DNA of 10,659 nt from contig JAFYTB010000136.1 in the NCBI GenBank assembly GCA_017559045.1, forward strand, positions 1 through 10,659, written 5' to 3'. This stretch comes from Eggerthellaceae bacterium. GTDB lineage: Bacteria; Actinomycetota; Coriobacteriia; Coriobacteriales; Eggerthellaceae. The notes below the pieces were generated by a model. That model worked only from the letters and a program-made list of their open reading frames with translations. It searched no databases and had not been told where the DNA came from. Each line of letters opens with the position of its first letter. Position 1 is the stretch's first letter. This document shows positions 6,325 to 10,659 of this stretch, in pieces. A program made the position numbers and the translations under genes.

Positions 6325-6870
6325 TTACTTGCTCTTAAAGGGGAAGCCAAGCTCCTTCAGGAGCGCATAAGCGGAATCGTTGTCCTTGGCAGTGGTGACG
6401 AAGGTGATGTCCATACCACGGGTACGGTCAACCTTATCGTAGTCGATCTCAGGGAAGATCAGCTGCTCGGTGATACCGAGGGTGTAGTTGCCGCGGCCGT
6501 CGAAGCTGGTGGCCGGGATACCACGGAAGTCGCGAACGCGGGGAAGAGCGACGGACAGCAGACGATCCAGGAACTCCCACATACGGTCGCCACGGAGGGT
6601 AACCTTGCAGCCGATTGCCTGACCCTCGCGGATCTTGAAGCCTGCGATGGACTTACGGGCACGGGTGATGTAGGGCTGCTGGCCGGTGATAACGCGCATG
6701 TCGTTCATAGCGGCATCGAGCAGCTTGGAGTCGCCGGCGGCAGCGCCAACGCCCATGTTGACAACAATCTTCTCGAGACGCGGAACATCGTTGATGTTAG
6801 CGATCTCAAGGTCGTTCTTAAGCTTGGCAACAAGCTCAGACTGATACTTTTCCTTCAAACGAGGAGCCAT
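6325..6870 (-). CDS. rplE: 50S ribosomal protein L5
   Basis: 5S rRNA-binding protein of the central protuberance that contacts the P-site tRNA region. It has 181 residues, beginning MAPRLKEKYQSELVAKL. Landmarks are LEKIVVNMGVGAAAGD (32-47), ITGQQPYITRARKSIAGFKI (61-80), and RVRDFRGIPATSFDGRGNYT (111-130), all typical of L5. The ATG at 6870 has GAGAGGT about 8 nt upstream. It is preceded by a structured 286-nt spacer with its own candidate promoter, so it may begin a separately controlled transcript. Confidence 0.98.
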   Translation of the reverse strand: MAPRLKEKYQSELVAKLKNDLEIANINDVPRLEKIVVNMGVGAAAGDSKLLDAAMNDMRVITGQQPYITRARKSIAGFKIREGQAIGCKVTLRGDRMWEFLDRLLSVALPRVRDFRGIPATSFDGRGNYTLGITEQLIFPEIDYDKVDRTRGMDITFVTTAKDNDSAYALLKELGFPFKSK

Positions 6871-6895
6871 GTTTCTTTACCTCTCAGTCGATGGA

Positions 6896-6982
6896 TTAAA
6901 CGCAGGATACCGACCCTGCGTCCCCGGCTTTTTGCCAGGGCCATTGTGCACAAACGTGTTTGCGCACCCAAAGAGGAGACAT
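6896..6982 (-). CDS. Possible 28-codon small ORF in the rplE leader (speculative)
   Basis: An ATG at 6982 lies 9 nt after a perfect AGGAGG and opens 28 codons ending in TAA, 25 nt before the rplE ATG. The product would be MSPLWVRKHV...GSVSCV with three Trp (residues 5, 14, 16). Against it: the AGGAGG and the ATG lie in opposite arms of a 12-bp RNA stem, the ATG overlaps the -10 of a candidate promoter, codons such as GGG, CCC and TCG differ from the neighbours, and the reading frame crosses leader hairpins. No function is assigned. Confidence 0.15.
   Translation of the reverse strand: MSPLWVRKHVCAQWPWQKAGDAGSVSCV
6900..6967 (-). promoter_or_regulatory. Structured leader of rplE: three stem-loops
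   Basis: Downstream of the candidate promoter the minus-strand RNA can form three consecutive hairpins. The first (6967-6946) is GTGCGCAAAC against GTTTGTGCAC with one G.U pair. The second (6940-6922) is CCCTGGC and GCCGGGG with one U.G pair and an AAAAA loop. The third (6921-6900) is ACGCAGG and CCTGCGT around an 8-nt loop. They end 30 nt before the rplE ATG. This is the same intergenic position where E. coli carries its S8 repressor site, but I could not show resemblance to the S8 site of 16S rRNA. Confidence 0.55.
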
Positions 6983-7000
6983 TAACAGATGCCTCCTCTT
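6971..7000 (-). promoter_or_regulatory. 30-nt dyad over the -10 of the rplE promoter
   Basis: AAGAGGAG (7000-6993) and CTCCTCTT (6978-6971) are perfect inverted repeats, and the pairing continues inward through G.U and CAT/ATG to give 12 pairs around CTGTTA. As DNA it brackets the -10 hexamer like an operator. As RNA in read-through transcripts it would be a hairpin hiding an AGGAGG sequence. Which reading matters is not decidable here. Confidence 0.45.
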
Positions 7001-7007
7001 CAGTCAA
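6979..7007 (-). promoter_or_regulatory. Candidate internal promoter upstream of rplE
   Basis: On the minus strand TTGACT (7007-7002) is followed after 17 nt by TAATGT (6984-6979), and a TG one base before the -10 gives the extended form TGTTAATGT. Five of six -35 bases match the sigma-70 consensus. The predicted start is near 6972, about 100 nt before the rplE ATG. An additional GATAAT (near 7036-7041) resembles another -10 but lacks a -35. Confidence 0.6.
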
Positions 7008-7047
7008 TGAAAATATTTAGTTCCAGCTCACATACGTATTATCAACA

Positions 7048-7066
7048 TAAGTAAGCCGGGTTTTCG
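7048..7066 (-). repeat. Imperfect direct repeat, downstream copy
   Basis: On the plus strand TAAGTAAGCCGGGTTTTCG. It matches the copy at 7086-7105 apart from small insertions and one substitution. The copies start 38 nt apart, both upstream of the candidate rplE promoter. Confidence 0.5.
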
Positions 7067-7085
7067 CCTTCCCGTTACCTTGAAT

Positions 7086-7105
7086 TAAGTAAAGCCAGGG
7101 TTTCG
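7086..7105 (-). repeat. Imperfect direct repeat, upstream copy
   Basis: On the plus strand TAAGTAAAGCCAGGGTTTCG, the partner of the repeat at 7048-7066. Such paired sites upstream of a promoter could bind an activator, or could be a remnant duplication. Confidence 0.5.
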
Positions 7106-7127
7106 AGAAAACGGCTGCAACGAGCAG

Positions 7128-7151
7128 TTCGCCGGCCATAAGGCCGGCGAA
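7128..7151 (-). other. Stable hairpin just after rplX
   Basis: A perfect 10-bp GC-rich stem (arms 7151-7142 and 7137-7128, TTCGCCGGCC/GGCCGGCGAA) with a 4-nt TTAT loop begins five bases after the rplX stop. No U tract follows on either strand, so it is probably a 3'-end stabiliser, pause or processing site. The remainder of the rplX to rplE spacer is described in the repeat, promoter and leader entries. Confidence 0.6.
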
Positions 7152-7156
7152 ACTAA

Positions 7157-7477
7157 CTAGTCGATGTCAGCGTTGCACTTCTTGCAAACGCGAATCTTCT
7201 TGCCATCCTCGGTGCGCTTAACGGCAACGCGGGTTGCCTCCTTGCACTTCGGGCAAACGAGCATCACGTTGGACACATGAATCGGAGCCTCGATGGTAGC
7301 AATGCCACCCTGAGGATTCTGCTGCGTCGGGCGCATGGCCTTCTTCATCATGTTGACCTTCTCGACGACGACGCGCTGCTTCTGGGGCACGGAACGGATA
7401 ACCTCGCCCTGCTTGCCCTTATCCTTACCGGTAAGGATCTTGACGGTATCGCCCTTCTTGATGTTCATCTTGGTCAT
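7157..7477 (-). CDS. rplX: 50S ribosomal protein L24
   Basis: Assembly-initiating protein at the 23S rRNA 5' end. It has 106 residues. The KOW domain covers about 5-40 (KKGDTVKILTGKDKGKQGEV, 7-26), followed by the basic stretch MKKAMRPTQQNPQGGI. The C-terminus is a Cys4 zinc-ribbon form with C75/C78 (CPKC) and C98/C101 (CKKC); many other L24 proteins lack these Cys. The first ATG (7477) has GGAGG 8 nt upstream and is preferred to the ATG three codons in. It follows rplN by 14 nt. Confidence 0.97.
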   Translation of the reverse strand: MTKMNIKKGDTVKILTGKDKGKQGEVIRSVPQKQRVVVEKVNMMKKAMRPTQQNPQGGIATIEAPIHVSNVMLVCPKCKEATRVAVKRTEDGKKIRVCKKCNADID

Positions 7478-7491
7478 TTACGCCACCTCCC

Positions 7492-7860
7492 TTACAGCGT
7501 TTCCGGTGCCAGAGACACGATCTTCATGTACTTCTTGTCGCGGAGCTCGCGAGCAACGGGGCCGAAGATACGGGTGCCCTTCGGTGCGCCATCGTTGTTG
7601 ATGACGACTGCTGCGTTCTGGTCGAACTTGATGTAGGAACCGTCAGCGCGACGAACTTCCTTCTTCATGCGGACGACGACGCAACGGACAACCTCGCCCT
7701 TCTTGATGTTGCCATTGGGCATGGCTTCCTTGACGCTGCAGATGATCACGTCACCGAGGCCTGCATAACGGCGCTTGGAGCCGCCGAGGACCTTGATGCA
7801 CTGCACCTTGCGAGCGCCGGAGTTGTCGGCCACTGCGAGCATGGTTTGCATCTGAATCAT
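7492..7860 (-). CDS. rplN: 50S ribosomal protein L14
   Basis: Beta-barrel large-subunit protein at the subunit interface. It has 122 residues, the family length, beginning MIQMQTMLAVADNSGARKV, with NGNIKKGEVVRCVVVRMKKE (49-68) and APKGTRIFGPVARELRD (92-108). The ATG at 7860 has only a modest ribosome site (GATAGG, about 8 nt upstream). A 111-nt spacer with alternative pairings separates it from rpsQ, the first wide gap of the cluster. Confidence 0.98.
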   Translation of the reverse strand: MIQMQTMLAVADNSGARKVQCIKVLGGSKRRYAGLGDVIICSVKEAMPNGNIKKGEVVRCVVVRMKKEVRRADGSYIKFDQNAAVVINNDGAPKGTRIFGPVARELRDKKYMKIVSLAPETL

Positions 7861-7907
7861 TGCTATAACCTATCTTTCTCGTTAAACAACTGGTGTTTCA
7901 GGTGTTT

Positions 7908-7960
7908 GCTTGAGGCGAAACGGTTGACTAACTGCCTTCCATATCCCCTCAAGCTTCGCC
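7908..7960 (-). promoter_or_regulatory. Mutually exclusive pairings between rpsQ and rplN
   Basis: In the 111-nt spacer, GCTTGAGG (7954-7947) can pair perfectly with CCTCAAGC (7915-7908). The adjacent GGCGAA (7960-7955) can pair with TTCGCC (7919-7914), and the two 3' arms overlap by two bases and are in crossing order. Only one stem can form fully at a time, as in attenuator-like leaders. No U tract follows either stem and no convincing promoter is seen in the spacer. Confidence 0.35.
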
Positions 7961-7971
7961 AGAAACGACAG

Positions 7972-8232
7972 TTATTTGGCCTTCTCGACGATCTCGACCA
8001 AGCGCCAACGCTTCATCTTGGACAGCGGGCGGGTCTCCATGATCTTAACGGTGTCGCCAAGACCGCACTCGTTGTTCTCGTCATGTGCGTGGAACTTCTT
8101 GGTGCTGGTAATCATCTTGCCGTAAATGGGATGCGGCTTGCGCTCCTTGACGGCAACGACGATGGTCTTGTCATTGACGGCACTCACAACGGTGCCCTGA
8201 CGGACCTTACGCAGGTTGCGCTCTTCAGTCAT
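7972..8232 (-). CDS. rpsQ: 30S ribosomal protein S17
   Basis: OB-fold primary 16S rRNA-binding protein. It has 86 residues. It contains GTVVSAVNDKTIVVAV, the loop KFHAHDENNECGLGDTVKI and the signature ETRPLSKMKRWRLVEIV. The ATG at 8232 was chosen because GGGAGG lies 7 nt upstream; an in-frame TTG two codons earlier (8238) sits too close to that site. It follows rpmC by 17 nt. Confidence 0.97.
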   Translation of the reverse strand: MTEERNLRKVRQGTVVSAVNDKTIVVAVKERKPHPIYGKMITSTKKFHAHDENNECGLGDTVKIMETRPLSKMKRWRLVEIVEKAK

Positions 8233-8249
8233 GTTCAATCCTCCCTAAG

Positions 8250-8444
8250 CTACGCGCTCAGCTCACGAGCACGCATCTCGGTCTGGATGCGCGCGATGTC
8301 CTTCTTGACCTGCTTAACACGAGCGGTGTTGTCAAGCTGGCTGGTAGCCATCTGGACACGCAGGTTGAACAGCTCAGCACGCGCCTCCTTCAGCTTAGCC
8401 TGCAGGTCTTCGGCAGAAAGTTCACGAATCTCTGCTGCTTTCAT
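8250..8444 (-). CDS. rpmC: 50S ribosomal protein L29
   Basis: Small two-helix protein near the polypeptide exit, part of the docking area for signal recognition particle and trigger factor in other bacteria. It has 64 residues: MKAAEIRELSAEDLQAKLKE, then ELFNLRVQMATSQLDNTARV, then a basic helix with KKDIARIQTEMRARE. The ATG at 8444 immediately follows the rplP stop (TAAATG), so it is translationally coupled; GGCAGGA inside the rplP end serves as ribosome site. Confidence 0.97.
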   Translation of the reverse strand: MKAAEIRELSAEDLQAKLKEARAELFNLRVQMATSQLDNTARVKQVKKDIARIQTEMRARELSA

Positions 8445-8867
8445 TTATTCCTGCCCTTCCGTTTCGCGAGTGACGATCTTGCACTTGATGGGCAGCTTCT
8501 GGATTGCAAGGCGAAGTGCCTCGCGTGCGGTCTCGTCGTCGACGCCGTCGATCTCAAACATGATACGACCCGGCTTAACAACTGCTACCCATGCCTCAGG
8601 AGAACCCTTACCGGAACCCATGCGGGTCTCGGCAGGCTTAGAGGTAATCGGCTTGTCGGGGAAGATCGTGATCCAAACCTTACCACCACGCTTCATGTGG
8701 CGGGTCATGGCGATACGAGCTGCCTCGATCTGGCGGTTGGTGATCCAGTGAGCCTCAAGAGCCTGGATACCATAAGAACCGTGGTTCAGACGGGTGCCGC
8801 CCTTGGCCTTGCCCTTCATGGAACCACGCTGCACCTTACGGTGCTTTACGCGCTTAGGTACGAGCAT
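8445..8867 (-). CDS. rplP: 50S ribosomal protein L16
   Basis: Large-subunit protein beside the A-site tRNA. It has 140 residues, beginning MLVPKRVKHRKVQRG, with GTRLNHGSYGIQALE (24-38), WITNRQIEAARIAMTRHMKR (41-60) and ETRMGSGKGSPEAWVAVVKP (80-99), the conserved loop holding the Arg that is hydroxylated in E. coli. The ATG at 8867 directly abuts the rpsC stop (TAAATG) and the stop abuts the rpmC start, so rpsC-rplP-rpmC form a coupled block. Confidence 0.98.
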   Translation of the reverse strand: MLVPKRVKHRKVQRGSMKGKAKGGTRLNHGSYGIQALEAHWITNRQIEAARIAMTRHMKRGGKVWITIFPDKPITSKPAETRMGSGKGSPEAWVAVVKPGRIMFEIDGVDDETAREALRLAIQKLPIKCKIVTRETEGQE

Positions 8868-9581
8868 TTACTTTGCACCCCTCTCGTTACGGTCGTTGCG
8901 ACGAGGACGGCTCGGACGAGCGCTGCCCTCGAGTGCCGGCTGCGGAGCCTTCTGGCCGGGCAGCACGTCACCGTGGTACACCCAAACCTGAACACCAATG
9001 GAACCCATGGTGGTTGCGGCGGTTGCGAAGCCGTAGTCGATCTTCGCACGCAGGGTGTGCAGCGGCACACGACCCTCGCGGTACCACTCGCGGCGGCTCA
9101 TCTCAGCGCCACCGAGACGACCGGAGCACTGGATACGGATGCCCTTAGCGCCGGACTTACGAGCGGACTGAACAGCCTTGCGCATAGCGCGACGGAAGGC
9201 AACGCGGCCCTCGAGCTGCTCAGCGACGGACTGAGCGATGAGCACAGCGTCGAGCTCGGGACGCTTAACCTCGAGAACCTCAACGGAAACGGTGCCGTTG
9301 GCGATCTCGTCGAGCTTCTTGCGGAGGACGTCGATCTCGGCGCCCTTCTTACCGATCACAACGCCCGGGCGAGCCGTGACGATGATGACCTTGACCTTGT
9401 CGCCAGCGCGCTCGATCTCGATGCGGGAGACGGCAGCACGGACGAGGTACTTGTCGAGGAACTTGCGGATTGCAATGTCGTTCTCGAGCATCTTGGCGTA
9501 ATCCTTATCGGCATACCAACGGGAGCGATGATCCTCGGTGATGCCAAGACGGAAGCCGGTAGGGCTGACTTTCTGACCCAT
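8868..9581 (-). CDS. rpsC: 30S ribosomal protein S3
   Basis: Small-subunit head protein at the mRNA entry channel. It has 237 residues, beginning MGQKVSPTGFRLGI. A KH domain spans about 38-106 with the GxxG-type loop VVIGKKG (74-80), and the C-terminal domain has the signature RREWYREGRVPLHTLRAKID (163-182). The tail after about 212 is Arg/Pro-rich and probably disordered. The ATG at 9581 has GGAGG 9 nt upstream, inside the rplV end; a longer in-frame reading from 9608 is rejected. It follows rplV by 4 nt. Confidence 0.98.
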   Translation of the reverse strand: MGQKVSPTGFRLGITEDHRSRWYADKDYAKMLENDIAIRKFLDKYLVRAAVSRIEIERAGDKVKVIIVTARPGVVIGKKGAEIDVLRKKLDEIANGTVSVEVLEVKRPELDAVLIAQSVAEQLEGRVAFRRAMRKAVQSARKSGAKGIRIQCSGRLGGAEMSRREWYREGRVPLHTLRAKIDYGFATAATTMGSIGVQVWVYHGDVLPGQKAPQPALEGSARPSRPRRNDRNERGAK

Positions 9582-9585
9582 GGAC

Positions 9586-9927
9586 TTACGCCTCCTCTCG
9601 CGGTGCAACGATGATGGTGATATGGCTGGTGCGCTTACGGATGCGCGATGCAGAACCCTTTGCGCGGGGGCGGATGCGCTTCAGCGTCGGACCCTCGTCG
9701 ACAAAGGCGGCCTTGACCACCAGGTTATCGGCGCGAAGGTGGTTGTTGTGCTCGGCGTTAGCCACAGCGGAGTTGAGAACCTTCTCGACGTTCTCAGCAA
9801 CAGCGCGATTGGTGAAGGCGAGGATCTCGCGAGCCTGCTCAACGGACTTGCCGCGAACCTGATCGACGACGATGCGGGCCTTACGGGGAGAAACGCGCAC
9901 GTAGCGTGCAATTGCCTTAACTTCCAT
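9586..9927 (-). CDS. rplV: 50S ribosomal protein L22
   Basis: Large-subunit protein whose long beta hairpin lines the exit tunnel. It has 113 residues. It begins MEVKAIARYVRVSPRKARIV with LNSAVANAEHN (51-61). The tunnel hairpin is about 78-105 (EGPTLKRIRPRAKGSASRI and RKRTSHITIIV), with no deletion of the kind linked to macrolide resistance. The ATG at 9927 has AGGGGTG about 5 nt upstream. It follows rpsS by 15 nt. Confidence 0.98.
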   Translation of the reverse strand: MEVKAIARYVRVSPRKARIVVDQVRGKSVEQAREILAFTNRAVAENVEKVLNSAVANAEHNNHLRADNLVVKAAFVDEGPTLKRIRPRAKGSASRIRKRTSHITIIVAPREEA

Positions 9928-9942
9928 TATTTCACCCCTATC

Positions 9943-10215
9943 CTATCGCTTCTTCTTGTCGGCTGCATGACCCTTGAAGGTACGGGTCGGGGCGAACTCG
10001 CCCAGCTTGTGGCCAACCATGGACTCAGTAACGTAAACCGGCACGTGCTTGCGGCCATCATGGACAGCGATGGTGTGACCAACCATGTCCGGGAAGATGG
10101 TGCTGGCGCGGGACCAGGTCTTGATGACTTCCTTCTCGCCGGCAGCGTTCATAGCCTCAATACGACCAAGAAGACGCGGCTCTACGAAAGGGCCCTTTTT
10201 CAAACTTCTGCTCAC
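9943..10215 (-). CDS. rpsS: 30S ribosomal protein S19
   Basis: Small-subunit head protein paired with S13. It has 90 residues. The sequence (V/M)SRSLKKGPFVEPRL, TWSRASTIFPDMVGHTIAVH and MVGHKLGEFAPTRTFKGH is diagnostic. The start is GTG (10215-10213), supported by AAGGAG 6 nt upstream and alignment with the usual MxRSLKKGPF N-terminus; the upstream in-frame ATG at 10320 lies inside rplB. It follows rplB by 20 nt. Confidence 0.97.
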   Translation of the reverse strand: MSRSLKKGPFVEPRLLGRIEAMNAAGEKEVIKTWSRASTIFPDMVGHTIAVHDGRKHVPVYVTESMVGHKLGEFAPTRTFKGHAADKKKR

Positions 10216-10235
10216 AGTGTTCTCCTTACGCTGCG

Positions 10236-10659
10236 CTACTTCTTGCGACGACGGATGATGAGACGGCTGGAAGCCTTCTTCGGGTTGCGGGTGCGATGGC
10301 CCTTGGTCGGGATGCCCCACGGGGTAACCGGATGACGGCCTGCGGACTTGTTACGGCCCTCGCCACCACCGTGCGGGTGGTCGACCGGGTTCATAACGGT
10401 ACCGCGGACGGAGGGACGGATGCCCTTCCAGCGGTTACGGCCAGCCTTACCAATCTTGATGTTGGCATGCTCAGCGTTGCCAACCTCGCCGATGGTGGCG
10501 CGGCAGGTGATGAGCACGCGGCGCATCTCGGAGGAGGGCATACGCAGGATAGCGTAGTTGCCTTCCTTGCCCATCAGCTGGATGCTGGTGCCAGCGGAGC
10601 GGGCAAGAGCAGCGCCCTTGCCGGGCTGCAGCTCAACGTTGTGGATCAGCGTACCGACG
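10236..10659 (-). CDS. rplB: 50S ribosomal protein L2, C-terminal part (5' end outside the window)
   Basis: Large-subunit protein required for peptidyl-transferase assembly. The C-terminal 140 residues are visible, starting VGTLIHNVELQPGKG. They include ARSAGTSIQL, CRATIGEVGN, IGKAGRNRWKGIRPSVRG and the active-site-proximal motif MNPVDHPHGGGEG (89-101 of the fragment), ending in a basic tail RLIIRRRKK. The second half of L2 is intact; the gene enters from position 10659 and is not broken. It heads the visible part of the S10-type cluster. Confidence 0.98.
   Translation of the reverse strand, partial: VGTLIHNVELQPGKGAALARSAGTSIQLMGKEGNYAILRMPSSEMRRVLITCRATIGEVGNAEHANIKIGKAGRNRWKGIRPSVRGTVMNPVDHPHGGGEGRNKSAGRHPVTPWGIPTKGHRTRNPKKASSRLIIRRRKK

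Noticed and set aside
7861..7890. TTGTTT-16-TATAGC before rplN as a promoter
   Set aside because: The -10 would sit only two bases before the rplN ATG, so the start would fall inside the gene.
8697..9614. Plus-strand ORF of 305 codons (and similar ones at 7846-8751, 6178-7020, 5191-5964, 9580-10335)
   Set aside because: All lie opposite ribosomal-protein genes in strongly biased codon usage, which leaves the antisense frame open; they cross several gene boundaries and resemble no known protein.
10216..10320. ATG-initiated longer S19
   Set aside because: The extension lies inside rplB; the GTG at 10215 has AAGGAG at 6 nt and gives the family N-terminus.
1..10659. CRISPR, tRNA/rRNA, insertion sequence, prophage or toxin-antitoxin signals
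   Set aside because: No array of regular repeats, no cloverleaf, no transposase or integrase and no unexplained protein gene was found; all protein-coding space is housekeeping.

Overview
The window is a stretch of core bacterial chromosome read entirely from the minus strand. It carries the 3' part of the S10 ribosomal-protein cluster and a complete spc-type cluster. In transcription order (high to low coordinates) the genes are rplB (3' part), rpsS, rplV, rpsC, rplP, rpmC, rpsQ, rplN, rplX, rplE, rpsZ (type Z rpsN), rpsH, rplF, rplR, rpsE, rpmD, rplO, secY; then, after a strong terminator, adk, nagB and nagA (5' part). All long plus-strand ORFs are antisense shadows of these genes.

The organism is probably a Gram-positive actinobacterium, most likely of the Coriobacteriia (Collinsella-like). 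This is inference from protein style and not from a search. Consistent points are the short Cys4 zinc-type S14, a Cys4 L24, a Cys4 zinc LID in adenylate kinase, the short Bacillus-type NagB, strong GGAGG-type ribosome binding sites, moderately high G+C, and frequent GTG/TTG starts (rpsS GTG; secY and nagA TTG).

Region by region: 10659-7972 (rplB to rpsQ) is tightly packed, with gaps of 0-20 nt and TAAATG junctions. From rpsQ to rplO the genes are separated by several unusually wide spacers (111, 286, 94, 104 and 140 nt), each with RNA hairpins or other inverted repeats that lack a U tract. The 286-nt spacer between rplX and rplE is the most structured. It holds an imperfect 20-nt direct repeat, a promoter-like TTGACT-17-TAATGT with an extended -10, a 30-nt dyad over that -10, three further leader hairpins and a possible 28-codon ORF. 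secY ends the cluster at a textbook terminator with a UUCG tetraloop. adk has its own extended -10 promoter and is followed by a weaker terminator-like hairpin and the N-acetylglucosamine catabolic pair nagB-nagA.

The genes supply ribosome assembly (large- and small-subunit proteins), membrane protein export (SecY), adenylate balance (Adk), and conversion of GlcNAc-6-phosphate to fructose-6-phosphate (NagA, then NagB). I see no novel protein system. The part worth attention is the non-coding RNA structure between the ribosomal-protein genes: six hairpin stems contain a pair that is A.C on the plus strand and G.U in the minus-strand transcript, which suggests that the structures act in the operon mRNA.
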